A stretch of DNA of 64,000 bases, from NCBI GenBank assembly GCA_012842085.1, contig DUTM01000010.1:1-64000 (forward strand), given 5' to 3'. A program made the translations under genes and the position numbers. Origin of the DNA: Mycobacteriales bacterium (GTDB lineage Bacteria; Actinomycetota; Actinomycetes; Mycobacteriales; Mycobacteriaceae). The notes under the pieces were generated by a model. The model did no database searches, was not told the origin of the DNA, and saw only the letters and a list, made by a program, of their open reading frames with translations. Shown here one piece after another: positions 8,604 through 19,284 of the stretch. Numbering within the stretch: position 1 is the stretch's first letter; each line of letters starts with the position of its first letter.

Positions 8604-10180
8604 TAGTACTCCCCCTCTATGTACCAGGTTCCTTGCTGGCAATTGAGCAGAAATAGGTTGTTGTGTACTGCCACCTGCAGCAGCGCATATCGTTCGGGGT
8701 GGGCGCTCCACCAGGCATCATTAATAGTCCACGGGCCTGCCCAGTTAATGATTTTGTGGGAGACGTTGCCGACTTTTACATGATGTGGTGGCGCACTGAG
8801 GGTGCCTCTTCCGGAGACTGTGATGTGCTGCTGGGAAGAGTCATAGAGTCCTATTTTTTGGTGCTGGCGGTGAACCGGCAGGGGCGCTAATAGTTTTCCT
8901 TCCCAGGGTGCGTGCGCTGCTTTTTTATTGTCTTTTGTGGGTTCGTCCCCGTAAGGAAGCCACATGATGCGACTGTCGGCACCCCACCCTCCACTGGGCA
9001 CCGGATGCAAAACCTCCGCCCCGCCCAGCAAACCTTGAACTCTGCTTACACACTTTTTGCGCTTGACGTCTTGCTGGGTATCACCACTCCATAAGTCTGG
9101 TTGGTGTTCGCCAGCGTAGTGGGTTTCTACCGGGGCAATCCACACGAATTGCAATGCTGCTGACGGTGTTGTGTGCTGTTTTTTCCGGGCAGTGAACCAC
9201 CCATCGATTTGCCACCGCATACGGTCTGCGATGGCACTTGCGGAAAGTGGTTCTTCACACCTCCACACACGGGTAAGCGTGTGGTGACCGGTAGTGGTAG
9301 CACCTATTTCTACGGCCGTGCAACAGAGCCCTTGGGCATTAAGTTTGGCGTGTAGTTTTACCGCCAACCGGCGAGCCAGAAAGGCGGCTTCATCTATTTT
9401 CACGAGGGGCGGAGAGCATTCCTCACGCACCTCCATTTGTTGAGGCACCGGGAGGGGGAGAACTTTCCGGTTAGCGTGTCCAGACAGCATGTCATAGACG
9501 TCACGGGCCCCTCTTCCGAAGCGTTGCACAATATCGCGCCGCGGAATTCGCTGCACATCGCCAAGCGTGTTGCACCCCATTTGGGATAGTGTTTCTGCGA
9601 GATAGGCGCGAGTTTGCGGGTAGGGCAGTGTTTCTTCTTCGATAAGGGCAGCAAGAGGAAGCTTTTCCACAAAATCGTTTGTGCGGAAAGGCGCAACTTG
9701 TATATCGCGGGGTGCAGCCCAAATGGCAGCGGGTACATTATCTGCAATCCCCAGGTGGCACTCTATTCCGGCGTCTTCCAGCTCCGTCAACAGCACTTCA
9801 CAGGCCTGTTCTTCGGAACCGTAGAACCTAGCCACTGCGGCAGCAGTAATGGTGATGAGTCCGGGGCGCAGAATCTCCATCCGGGGAGTAACGCTGAAGC
9901 AGCGCTGTACTATTTCTTCAAACCAGCGTGCATCTCGATCTGGGTCCTCCACTGCAACTAAGGCTTCGGGACATGCTGCTTCCGCATCACGTTGCTTATC
10001 CCCTACCGCTACTCCGTTTTGCCGTGCTGCGCGGTTAGCTGCCACCACATAGTGCTGCCGGGTGATAAAAACTGGAGTGGTAAATTCTTGTTGCGTTTCC
10101 AAAAGAAGTGCTGTGGTGGGCCACTCTGGAAAAAGGCACGCGATTGTGCGGGCTTCAATCGAAACAGTTTTAGATGGCAT
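8603..10180 (-). CDS. imuB: ImuB, Y-family polymerase-like mutasome adaptor
   Basis: ImuB links ImuA', DnaE2 and the beta clamp in SOS mutagenesis. It has a Y-family polymerase fold but no polymerase activity. The 525-residue protein starts at ATG 10180 (MPSKTVSIEARTIACLFPEWP), in the position where active Y-family enzymes have their first catalytic acidic residue. The little-finger region and a long C-terminal part follow. The clamp-binding motif was not pinned down. It overlaps imuA' by 11 bases upstream and dnaE2 by one base downstream (TAATG), so the three genes should be translated as a coupled operon. Induction by the LexA box at 11008 is inferred. Confidence 0.88.
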   Translation of the reverse strand: MPSKTVSIEARTIACLFPEWPTTALLLETQQEFTTPVFITRQHYVVAANRAARQNGVAVGDKQRDAEAACPEALVAVEDPDRDARWFEEIVQRCFSVTPRMEILRPGLITITAAAVARFYGSEEQACEVLLTELEDAGIECHLGIADNVPAAIWAAPRDIQVAPFRTNDFVEKLPLAALIEEETLPYPQTRAYLAETLSQMGCNTLGDVQRIPRRDIVQRFGRGARDVYDMLSGHANRKVLPLPVPQQMEVREECSPPLVKIDEAAFLARRLAVKLHAKLNAQGLCCTAVEIGATTTGHHTLTRVWRCEEPLSASAIADRMRWQIDGWFTARKKQHTTPSAALQFVWIAPVETHYAGEHQPDLWSGDTQQDVKRKKCVSRVQGLLGGAEVLHPVPSGGWGADSRIMWLPYGDEPTKDNKKAAHAPWEGKLLAPLPVHRQHQKIGLYDSSQQHITVSGRGTLSAPPHHVKVGNVSHKIINWAGPWTINDAWWSAHPERYALLQVAVHNNLFLLNCQQGTWYIEGEY

Positions 10181-10910
10181 GGGAAAGAACCACCTGCTTG
10201 GGCCGGGATGGTACCGACTGCACTGTCTGCACAGGTAAAGCCACATCATAGGAAGGTCTACCAATAGTCCACTGCAGGGTGCGCGGTGGGCTTTGCTTCT
10301 TGTGAATATCTACCCGAAAAGTGAGGGTGGAGAGGCGGCCGTAACCGTGCTGCATCCCCTCCCCTGCTATGAGCTCTGTAGAAATATGTAGTGCAGCCTG
10401 CGGCCAAGAGGTATGCATCACCAATAAGGTGCCGTCAGCTTCCCGTATTTTGCTTTCATAGCGCTGCACTTTTTGCGGAGTGAGAAAAGTGTCTGCACAA
10501 TCTACAACCACTAAATCGAAACCAGCAGCTAGCACCATGGCTATCCCGAGACTATCGGGGCCTGGGTGCGGTACCCATACGAGGTTGTCCAGTTTGGCTC
10601 CAAGTTCATAAGCAGCCGACCAACTCGCATCCGGAAAACCCACCAAAGCAATAGTCTGGTCAGCAGCACTTATCCCCGCTATACACCCCATAAGCCCCTG
10701 CATAGAACCATCCAGTTGTGTCACCTTATGGCGGGGCAGTCCCTCTGTTCCGATAATTTCTTGCCACGCACCCACTGCGGTAACGCCGGGAAGATGTGAC
10801 CGCTGGACACCTCTGTTGGGGTTATTAAACTGCGCTATTTGGGCCTTCAAAAAGGAGATAGTTTCTTCCCTAGTACTTCCTTCTGGAACAGCCGCCAACG
10901 CATTCTCCAT
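10170..10910 (-). CDS. imuA': ImuA' mutasome protein
   Basis: First gene of the SOS mutasome operon. The 246-residue protein resembles mycobacterial ImuA' (Rv3395c), a RecA-like fold protein that interacts with ImuB. Visible are the central beta-alpha core with IALVGFPDASWSAAYELG and the Walker-B-like strand FDLVVVDCAD. A canonical P-loop is not obvious. The start at ATG 10910 (MENALAAVPEG) is supported by GGAGGAGG nine bases upstream; the frame stays open 11 codons further. A LexA-type SOS box lies about 100 bases upstream. Identification rests on the fold and the operon context. Confidence 0.8.
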   Translation of the reverse strand: MENALAAVPEGSTREETISFLKAQIAQFNNPNRGVQRSHLPGVTAVGAWQEIIGTEGLPRHKVTQLDGSMQGLMGCIAGISAADQTIALVGFPDASWSAAYELGAKLDNLVWVPHPGPDSLGIAMVLAAGFDLVVVDCADTFLTPQKVQRYESKIREADGTLLVMHTSWPQAALHISTELIAGEGMQHGYGRLSTLTFRVDIHKKQSPPRTLQWTIGRPSYDVALPVQTVQSVPSRPKQVVLSHAI

Positions 10911-10940
10911 GCCGTCACACCTCCTCCCACATGATGAAAA

Positions 10941-10962
10941 CATTCGTTACAACTATCGAATG
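10941..10962. promoter_or_regulatory. Inverted repeat upstream of imuA'
   Basis: CATTCG and CGAATG arms are separated by ten bases, 31-52 bases upstream of the imuA' start. It does not fit the LexA pattern (GAAC-N4-GTTC), so it may be a second operator or chance. No known consensus is recognised. Confidence 0.25.
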
Positions 10963-11007
10963 CCAGTGCTATATCTTCTCTATTTAACTGTTTAAATTCC
11001 AAGTATT

Positions 11008-11023
11008 TAGAACATACGTTCGA
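11008..11023. promoter_or_regulatory. LexA SOS box of the imuA'-imuB-dnaE2 operon
   Basis: TAGAACATACGTTCGA matches the actinobacterial LexA site TCGAAC-N4-GTTCGA at every defined position but one. It lies about 100 bases upstream of imuA' and about 150 bases upstream of the divergent methyltransferase gene. Confidence 0.8.
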
Positions 11024-11173
11024 TTTAAAATTTAGTCAATAGGTGTAACAAAAACATCAGAATGGCAACCCTCTAACAACCCAGAGCGATTCCCTGGAAT
11101 AAACATTTTGCACTTTCGGTTGAATAGAGTGCCGATCCAATGTCTATGCGTTAAATAAGCGAAGGGAACGGGT

Positions 11174-11821
11174 ATGAGCAACGCATCCGAACAACAATAT
11201 GATCCGCTGGTCGACGACTATGAACAGTGGTATGTCGATAATTCTGCGATTTTTCAGGCAGAAGTAGAGGCGGTAAAAGCCGTCAGCCCTAACTTTGACA
11301 ACGCTCTTGAGGTAGGAGTAGGTACCGGTCTTTTTGCTGAAAAGCTAGGTACTCAAAATGGCTTAGACCCCTCGGCCCCAATGCTAGAAAAAGCAGCTCA
11401 ACGGGGAATTAAAGTTACCGAAGGGGTCGCTGAGGAGCTTCCCTATGAAGACGATAGCTTTGACGGTGTTTACTTCATCACGGTTGATTGCTACCTAAAC
11501 CTTCCCAAGGCTTTCAGCGAAGCGAAACGTGTTTTGAAGAAAGATGGCGCCGTCGTCATCGGAACTCTCGACTGGTCCACCCCGGTCGGGAAAGCCCGCC
11601 GCAAAAGCCATGCGGACAGCCCCTATTACCAAGGCATCGACTTTAACAGCGCAGAAGACATCAAACGGGAGCTGGCCGCAGCTGGTTTCACTGTGGAAGA
11701 GAGTCGCCAAACTGTCTTCACCATGGCAGGAGACCAAAGCAACACCGCTACCCGTCACCCCATTCGCGAAGGCACTGGTGACGGCTACTTCGCAGCTATT
11801 CGCGCGCGAGTGAACAAGTAA
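11174..11821 (+). CDS. Class I SAM-dependent methyltransferase
   Basis: A cytoplasmic 215-residue methyltransferase of the Methyltransf_11 type. Motif I ALEVGVGTGLFAEKLG (about residues 44-59) binds S-adenosylmethionine. Motif II is GLDPSAPMLEKA, and a motif IV/post-II pair SFDGVYFITVDCYLN and LKKDGAVVIGTLDWS follows. A GAAGGG ribosome-binding site lies seven bases before ATG 11174. It is a single-gene unit ending at a strong terminator (11871-11901) and is divergent from the SOS operon, so it might share regulation with it. The substrate cannot be inferred. Confidence 0.85.
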   Translation: MSNASEQQYDPLVDDYEQWYVDNSAIFQAEVEAVKAVSPNFDNALEVGVGTGLFAEKLGTQNGLDPSAPMLEKAAQRGIKVTEGVAEELPYEDDSFDGVYFITVDCYLNLPKAFSEAKRVLKKDGAVVIGTLDWSTPVGKARRKSHADSPYYQGIDFNSAEDIKRELAAAGFTVEESRQTVFTMAGDQSNTATRHPIREGTGDGYFAAIRARVNK

Positions 11822-11870
11822 CTATTAAGTACTTTTCTCTCCTTGTTTTAGAGCTATTACAGTAGGTCAA

Positions 11871-11901
11871 AAGAAGCCCCCGGAAACTCCGGGGGCTTCT
11901 T
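11871..11901. terminator. Bidirectional Rho-independent terminator
   Basis: A perfect 14-bp stem AAGAAGCCCCCGGA / TCCGGGGGCTTCTT with a three-base loop and T-rich tails on both strands, between the convergent methyltransferase and nitroreductase genes. Confidence 0.92.
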
Positions 11902-11934
11902 TCTTCAAGTTTTATCTACGTTTTTTGCCGGACA

Positions 11935-12531
11935 TTAGTCGCGGATGATGAGGCGGTTGCCGCGAACCTCTTCTGCGTCCTTCGGTGCAGGCTCTTCAAC
12001 AATACCGCCGACCGGCATCTGGGCTACCAGCTTCCACTCTTCGGGAAGACCAAAAAGTTCCCGTACCGAGTTATCGATAACCGGGTTGTAGTGCTGGAGA
12101 CTCGCCCCCACTTTGAGGGAAGCTAGTGCAGACCACACATTGGACTGGAGCATGCCGTTGGCGTGCTGCGACCAAATCGGGAAGTTACCAGCGTAGGAGG
12201 GGAATTGCTCCTGCATGCCCTCAATGATGCTTTCATCATAAAAGTACAGAATGGTGCCGTCACCAGCAGCAAAACCATCAATCTTCGAGCGGTCTACTTT
12301 GCCATCAAAAGCTTCGTAGATTGCATCCCAAAGCGCCTGGTTCTTCTCTCCCCACACAATGACAACACGTGCGCTTTTCATGTTGTAGGCATCTGGGGTG
12401 TGTTCCACAATCTCGGCGACTAAATCTTCAACCTCTTCACGGGAGACAGGAAGATTATCGTTAATGGCGTAGCGGCTACGCCGATCTTTCAAAGTTTGCA
12501 AGAACTGTTCGGTCTGAGTGGACTGCGTCAT
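11935..12531 (-). CDS. Nitroreductase family protein (Frm2/HBN1-like)
   Basis: A 198-residue FMN-dependent nitroreductase-family protein. The N-terminal DRRSRYAINDNLPVS, the central NMKSARVVIVWG and the segment WSQHANGMLQSNVWSALASLKVGASLQHYN are typical of the Frm2-like branch, which reduces nitro compounds or is linked to lipid signalling in yeast; the bacterial role is unknown. The start ATG 12531 has AAGGAG seven bases upstream; the frame continues upstream without a ribosome-binding site. A sequence resembling a DtxR/IdeR box lies about 117 bases upstream (12648-12666), hinting at iron or redox control. Confidence 0.88.
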   Translation of the reverse strand: MTQSTQTEQFLQTLKDRRSRYAINDNLPVSREEVEDLVAEIVEHTPDAYNMKSARVVIVWGEKNQALWDAIYEAFDGKVDRSKIDGFAAGDGTILYFYDESIIEGMQEQFPSYAGNFPIWSQHANGMLQSNVWSALASLKVGASLQHYNPVIDNSVRELFGLPEEWKLVAQMPVGGIVEEPAPKDAEEVRGNRLIIRD

Positions 12532-12647
12532 AAAGTCTCCTTGAGTATCGGGGGCTTTGTTTCTGCTATAAATTTTGATTACAGCAGTTGTGCCACAAGA
12601 AGCGTGGTTCACCCCTTACAACCAAAAAGTCCCCACCGCTATTCCTA

Positions 12648-12666
12648 TTTAGTTAGGTAACCCTAA
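12648..12666 (-). promoter_or_regulatory. Candidate DtxR/IdeR iron box
   Basis: On the minus strand TTAGGGTTACCTAACTAAA matches 14 of 19 positions of the DtxR/IdeR consensus (TTAGGTTAGSCTAACCTAA), with an AT-rich palindromic look. It lies in the 156-base gap upstream of the nitroreductase gene. Motif evidence only. Confidence 0.35.
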
Positions 12667-12687
12667 AAAGTTCCCCGAAAGAGCGAT

Positions 12688-13401
12688 TTACTGTTCCTGT
12701 GTCTCCAAGCCCATAAGATGTTTTTGCATCACAGCCGCAACATCATCCCGAAACTGGGTAACACAAGCCCCATAATCAGCCTCACTGTGAGGAGCGGGAG
12801 GGTACATGGGTGGCAGGATCTCTATGCGATAACCTAACCGTCCGCGCCGCAGAAAAGTTATAACTTTGTTCCGCAAGCTGCGGCTAGGGTCCCGATACTC
12901 CGGCACCGCCACCATCGGCAAAACCGGTGCCTGCAAAGTAACCGCAACGTGAAAAGCCCCCTTATGGAATGGCTGCAGGTTGCGTTCGTACGGACCGATA
13001 TCCCCCTCCGGATAAATGACTACCGAATTACCCCTATCAATCTGCTCCTCCACATTCCGATTGAATTGGTCCCGCGCCTGTTGGCTGCCGCGCAGCACCG
13101 GAATACAACCCACTCCGGCAAGAATTTTGCCTGCAATAGGAATATCGAAATTTTCCTGCTGCGTAGTAAACCGGAGGTAGCGGGGTAAAAGTGGCACTGA
13201 CACCATGCCGCAATCGAGAGCGTGGGTGTGGTTTGCAACCACAATGCCGGAGGAAAACTTCTCCAGGTTATGTTTACCAACAATGCGGCAATGCAGAATA
13301 TAAGGAATCAAAATTACTTTTCCCAAACCAACAGCAAAGCGGTAAAGGCAAGCCTGTAGAAATTCCTTAACACTTACGTATTGGCTCAACGAGCAGTCCA
13401 C
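12688..13401 (-). CDS. 1-acyl-sn-glycerol-3-phosphate acyltransferase-like (PlsC family)
   Basis: A membrane-associated acyltransferase of 237 residues. Motif I is NHTHALD (about residues 57-63; the usual form is NHxxxxD or HHxSxxD), motif II lies around the GCIPVLRG block, and motif III is YPEGDIGP. These residues would bind and transfer the acyl group. The start is a GTG at 13401, lying inside the end of the upstream glycosyltransferase (16-base overlap), so the two are translationally coupled. The pair could build an acylated glycolipid. PlsC-like proteins also include acyltransferases of phosphatidylinositol mannoside synthesis; the acceptor is not determinable. Confidence 0.82.
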   Translation of the reverse strand: MDCSLSQYVSVKEFLQACLYRFAVGLGKVILIPYILHCRIVGKHNLEKFSSGIVVANHTHALDCGMVSVPLLPRYLRFTTQQENFDIPIAGKILAGVGCIPVLRGSQQARDQFNRNVEEQIDRGNSVVIYPEGDIGPYERNLQPFHKGAFHVAVTLQAPVLPMVAVPEYRDPSRSLRNKVITFLRRGRLGYRIEILPPMYPPAPHSEADYGACVTQFRDDVAAVMQKHLMGLETQEQ

Positions 13402-14645
13402 CTAAAGAAGCTCTTGCGGGGAGGCTTCTTCCAGTAGGCCTCAATAGCATCGTGGAACATTTTTTCCATCTCTTTACCGGATTTCTGCATGCGGTATTGC
13501 TCGGCGGAATGTGCATACGCGTCTGACATTTCCTGACGCTCGGCCGGGTGCTCAATCCAGTAATCAATTTTGCGGGCGAGGTCACGGGGATTCTCGGTTT
13601 CAAAAAGACTCCGCTTATCCAGTGCGAACTGTCTTGTTGCAGACTTTTCGGAGTTAGCAATTACTGGTACTAATCCCGTCGCCATGGACTCCAAGCAGGC
13701 AATGGCTTCGATTTCGATAGTGGCCGTGTGCACATACAGATCACAATTCTGCATGAGCCGAATGAGCTCTTTATGGTCGTAGTAATCAAAACTTGGGGGC
13801 CGATCGAGGCTACTGCCCCGCTGTTCCAGCATCTCCTCGTCGGAACCACTACCTGCAAAAAAGATGCGGATATCTTTGGCGTACTTTGAATAAGGAATTG
13901 CGTCGATCAGCGTCTTTTGGTTCTTTTCGGGGGCTAGCCGACCCACCATCAAAATATCGAAAGTAGATTTTTCTTCCGGATACTGTTTGCGCGGCAATAG
14001 CGGCGGCTTGAAGTTACTGCCAACCCCATTAGAGATAACGAAAAGTTTCGCGGATTCTTCATAGCCATTCATCTCCAGCTGGGAACGAATGAACTCGGAG
14101 GGGCAGTGGATGAAAGGAATGTATTGATAAAACCTACGGTAGAGCCAACGGTAGAGGGCATGCGTCATGTAGTTGGTGCCAAAAATAGCCTGACTTACGT
14201 TATAGGTAATGTTTTCCGGCTGAATATGGAAAGCTCCCGTGACCGGAATCCCTTTTTTGCGAGCAAACTTGATGGCTTTTTTCTCAAGCTGCCACGGCAT
14301 AAAAACGTGGACGACGTCAGCCCCATCGAATGCTTCATTAAAAATTTTCTTATCGGCTTTGGCGAATTGAAAATACTGCCGCTCAGAAAAGTGTCGCACA
14401 ATGGGAATCTGGCGCTCTTTTACCGGGAAGAAATTTTCATCTACCTTTTTTATCTCTTCAAGATAGCCTTTGCGTTTATTCCACCAGGTAGCATTCCGGT
14501 CCAGTGCCACCACACGCACCGTGTGACCTTGCTTTTGGAGCTGTTTGCGCATCCGACGCGCAGAGGTAACTACCCCGTTTCGTGTGTCCTTGAACATATC
14601 AGTGACAAAGACCACGGTTAACGTATCTTTGGGGTCTGTGCTCAT
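13386..14645 (-). CDS. GT4-family glycosyltransferase
   Basis: A 419-residue GT-B fold retaining glycosyltransferase. The N-terminal domain begins with VVFVTDMFKDTRNGVVTSARRM. The C-terminal nucleotide-sugar domain has DILMVGRLAPEKNQ and the EX7E motif EIEAIACLE, which contacts the donor. The style resembles diacylglycerol glucosyltransferases and related lipid glycosyltransferases, so a membrane glycolipid product is plausible. The start ATG 14645 (MSTDPKDTL) has GAGGA eight bases upstream; the frame stays open 29 codons further without a good site. It overlaps the downstream acyltransferase by 16 bases. Donor and acceptor are unknown. Confidence 0.85.
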   Translation of the reverse strand: MSTDPKDTLTVVFVTDMFKDTRNGVVTSARRMRKQLQKQGHTVRVVALDRNATWWNKRKGYLEEIKKVDENFFPVKERQIPIVRHFSERQYFQFAKADKKIFNEAFDGADVVHVFMPWQLEKKAIKFARKKGIPVTGAFHIQPENITYNVSQAIFGTNYMTHALYRWLYRRFYQYIPFIHCPSEFIRSQLEMNGYEESAKLFVISNGVGSNFKPPLLPRKQYPEEKSTFDILMVGRLAPEKNQKTLIDAIPYSKYAKDIRIFFAGSGSDEEMLEQRGSSLDRPPSFDYYDHKELIRLMQNCDLYVHTATIEIEAIACLESMATGLVPVIANSEKSATRQFALDKRSLFETENPRDLARKIDYWIEHPAERQEMSDAYAHSAEQYRMQKSGKEMEKMFHDAIEAYWKKPPRKSFFRWTAR

Positions 14646-14834
14646 CAAATATTCCTCAAAGTTTATGGAAGCTTCCTTCAGACTAACGTACTTGATAGAG
14701 AGTTTCGATACGTGCTGCCTGTGAGGATGCAAAACTCCTTCATTTCTAAAAAAACTACAAAGAAACCTTCCATCTGGAGAAGTTCCGCAGGAAGGCTTCA
14801 GTGCATAATGCTGGAGTCACATCCTAGAAGGGTG

Positions 14835-16415
14835 TTACTCCCATTCAATTGTTCCTGGTGGCTTGGAGGTACAGTCCAAAACCACGCGATTAATCTCGGG
14901 GACTTCATTGGTAATACGGGTAGAGATCTTTTCTAGTACGTCATAGGGGATGCGCGTCCAATCGGCGGTCATTGCATCCTCGGAACTGACAGGGCGCAGA
15001 ACTATGGGGTGCCCATAAGTGCGTTGGTCGCCTTGTACTCCCACAGAGCGAACATCCGCCAACAACACCACTGGGCACTGCCAAATCTCATCGTCGAGAC
15101 CGGCGGCCGTAAGTTCCGTGCGGGCAATTTCATCCGCAGCACGCAAAATTTCAAGACGCTCTTTGGTCACTGCGCCCACAATGCGGATACCCAGGCCAGG
15201 GCCGGGGAACGGTTGCCGAGACACAATAACTTCCGGAAGCCCCAGCTCGCGTCCTACTGCCCGCACCTCGTCTTTAAACAGTGCACGCAACGGTTCGCAA
15301 AGCTTGAATTCAATATCTTCCGGCAAACCACCAACATTGTGGTGGGACTTAATATTTGCAGTACCCGAACCTTCCCCAGACTCAACCACATCGGGATAAA
15401 GCGTACCCTGCACCAAAAAGTCTACGGTTGTATCCTGGTCGGCATTATCACCAAGCACAATGCTGACGGCATCTTCGAAAGTGCGGATAAACAGCCGACC
15501 AATAGTCTTGCGTTTGGTTTCCGGATCCGTGACGCCCTCCAACTCGGAAAGGAATTTCTCTTCCGCGTCGATGGTGACGAGCCGAGCCCCGGTAGCCTCC
15601 ACAAAATCCTTTTTGACCTGTTCCTTTTCACCGGCACGCAGCAGACCATGATCAACAAAAACGCAGGTGAGTCGATCCCCGATGGCACGCTGTACTAAAG
15701 CGGCAGCAACGGCAGAGTCCACTCCGCCAGACAAACCACAGATGGCGTGGCTCTCTCCGACCTGTTTCTTCACTTGGTCAACAAGCTGGCTGACAATATT
15801 CTCGGTGGTCCAGTTTTGTTCCAACCCCGCTACCTTGGTCAAGAAATTAACAAGAACTTCTTGGCCGTGGGGAGAGTGCATAACCTCCGGATGATACTGC
15901 ACACCAGCAACGCGCCGCTCCAGATCCTCAAACGCAGCAACTGGCGCCCCTGCGGTAGCAGCAGAAACAACACACCCTGCCGGGGCTTTTTGTACTGCAT
16001 CACCGTGGCTCATCCATACCGGATGGGTCTCCTCCAGGTTTTGCTGCAACACCCCACCTTTACCGGAGGGAGTGTCCAGCAGCTGCAACTGGGTACGTCC
16101 GTATTCGCGGCCACCAGTTTTCTCCACTACCGCACCTAAGTGCTTAGCCAAGTACTGGAACCCGTAGCAAATACCGAAAACCGGGACACCCATATCCAAA
16201 ACAGCCGTATCCATGGCAGGAGCATCCTCTGCATAAACGGAGGATGGTCCACCGGAAAGAATAATTGCTGCCGGGTTTTTGGCTTGAAACTCCGCCAGCG
16301 TGGCAGTGTGCGGGATGACCTCAGAGTAAATATTGGCTTCCCGTACCCGCCGCGCAATCAGCTGCGAATACTGTGCCCCAAAGTCAACAACGAGAACAGG
16401 TTGTGGTGAGCTCAC
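14835..16415 (-). CDS. guaA: GMP synthase (glutamine-hydrolysing)
   Basis: GuaA converts XMP to GMP using ATP and glutamine. The 526-residue protein has a class I glutamine amidotransferase domain (about 1-200) with nucleophile Cys83 in GICYGFQ, and an ATP-pyrophosphatase domain with the PP-loop SGGVDS near residue 230. The C-terminal dimerisation domain ends in the typical IEWE. The start is a GTG at 16415 with GAAGGG eight bases upstream. guaB3 and guaB lie directly upstream on the same strand, so IMP-to-GMP synthesis is encoded in one block. Confidence 0.98.
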   Translation of the reverse strand: MSSPQPVLVVDFGAQYSQLIARRVREANIYSEVIPHTATLAEFQAKNPAAIILSGGPSSVYAEDAPAMDTAVLDMGVPVFGICYGFQYLAKHLGAVVEKTGGREYGRTQLQLLDTPSGKGGVLQQNLEETHPVWMSHGDAVQKAPAGCVVSAATAGAPVAAFEDLERRVAGVQYHPEVMHSPHGQEVLVNFLTKVAGLEQNWTTENIVSQLVDQVKKQVGESHAICGLSGGVDSAVAAALVQRAIGDRLTCVFVDHGLLRAGEKEQVKKDFVEATGARLVTIDAEEKFLSELEGVTDPETKRKTIGRLFIRTFEDAVSIVLGDNADQDTTVDFLVQGTLYPDVVESGEGSGTANIKSHHNVGGLPEDIEFKLCEPLRALFKDEVRAVGRELGLPEVIVSRQPFPGPGLGIRIVGAVTKERLEILRAADEIARTELTAAGLDDEIWQCPVVLLADVRSVGVQGDQRTYGHPIVLRPVSSEDAMTADWTRIPYDVLEKISTRITNEVPEINRVVLDCTSKPPGTIEWE

Positions 16416-16439
16416 CAGTTATCCCTTCTTTAGCTCCAA

Positions 16440-17600
16440 TTAGTGCACAGAAAGCTGTACGCGCTGGAATTCTTTCAGGTTGGTGTATCCGCATTTAGCA
16501 ACAGAGCGGCGCAGACCACCAGCCAGATCGCAGGTTCCGAAGGGCTCTGAGGAGGGGCCAGTCAAAACCACCTCAAGGGAGGGGCCAGAGTATTCTTCCC
16601 CCTCTTCTTCGTATTCGTCGAGCACTGGAACTACTGCACCACGCGGGTTGGCGGGGTGAGCAGCCACAATCGGCCAGTAAACGCCGTGGGCGGCAGATTC
16701 TTGTGCCTGCGCCAGCATGGGGCCAGCCATGACTGCGTCCGCACCACAAGCGATCGCCTTAGCAATATCACCCGAAGAGTTCAGGTCGCCAGACGCTATG
16801 ACGTGCACGTAGCGGCCACCAGTTTCTTCCATATAGTCGCGCCGGGCAGCAGCTGCATCGGCGATAGCGGTGGCCATGGGGACGTTAATACCGAGGACCT
16901 CTCCGGTGGTGGTGATGCCTTCAGTGGCGCCATATCCCACAATGACACCGGCAGCGCCGGTCCGCATGAGGTGCTTGGCAGTGTGGTAGTTCACGCAACC
17001 GCCAACCACGACTGGGATGTCGGTGCCGTGCACCAGATCCTTGATGTCGAGGGGCAGCTCGGTGCCGTCAGTCGTGTACTGGGCGGAGATGAGGGTGCCT
17101 TGCACGACCAGCATGTCCATGCCTGCGTCCACAAGTAGCGGACCGAGTTCGCTGGCACGCTGTGGGGAGACCCGCACGGCGGTCACAACACCGGAGTCGT
17201 AAATCTTTTTAACCGCAGCGGTCAGGAGTTCTTCCTTGATGGGTTCCTTATTGAGTTCCTGCAGGAACGCCACGGCGGCGGTGGGGTTGTCGTTGTCAAG
17301 AGCAATTTCTCGAACTTGAGCGATTTTTTCTTCTGGGTTTTCCCAGCGAGCCCACAGTCCTTCACCGTTGAAAACACCGAGTGCGCCTTGTTTGCCCATT
17401 TCGATAACGAATTCGGGAGAGGCCAATGCATCGGTGGGGTGTCCCACAATCGGCATATCGAAGCGATAGGCGTCGATTTGCCAGTCTAGGGAAACATCCC
17501 GGTGGCTGCAGATCGGACGGGACGGGACAATAGTGATGTCCTCAAGCTCGTAGGTTCGAGCAGCCTCGCGGCCAATTCCAATTTCTACGACATCGCGCAT
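16440..17600 (-). CDS. guaB3: GuaB3 family IMP dehydrogenase-related protein
   Basis: A 386-residue TIM-barrel protein of the actinobacterial GuaB3 group (M. tuberculosis Rv3410c position). It begins MRDVVEIGIGREAARTYELEDITIVPSRPICSHRDVSLDW. Unlike GuaB it has no CBS domains, and the barrel lacks the GSICTTR active-site loop with the catalytic cysteine that GuaB shows, so true IMP dehydrogenase activity is doubtful. It sits between guaB (16 bases upstream) and guaA (24 bases downstream), which implies co-expression. The physiological role is not settled. Confidence 0.93.
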   Translation of the reverse strand: MRDVVEIGIGREAARTYELEDITIVPSRPICSHRDVSLDWQIDAYRFDMPIVGHPTDALASPEFVIEMGKQGALGVFNGEGLWARWENPEEKIAQVREIALDNDNPTAAVAFLQELNKEPIKEELLTAAVKKIYDSGVVTAVRVSPQRASELGPLLVDAGMDMLVVQGTLISAQYTTDGTELPLDIKDLVHGTDIPVVVGGCVNYHTAKHLMRTGAAGVIVGYGATEGITTTGEVLGINVPMATAIADAAAARRDYMEETGGRYVHVIASGDLNSSGDIAKAIACGADAVMAGPMLAQAQESAAHGVYWPIVAAHPANPRGAVVPVLDEYEEEGEEYSGPSLEVVLTGPSSEPFGTCDLAGGLRRSVAKCGYTNLKEFQRVQLSVH

Positions 17601-17616
17601 TTAAATTCTCGCTCCT

Positions 17617-19182
<1,566 letters not shown>

Positions 19183-19284
19183 CTATGGTCTCTTGTTAAA
19201 TAGAATACCCGTCCCAGTGCATATCTCCGAACGAAAGAATTCTATTTCGACACGAGTGCTCAAAATGCGGTTTACGCTTATGTT

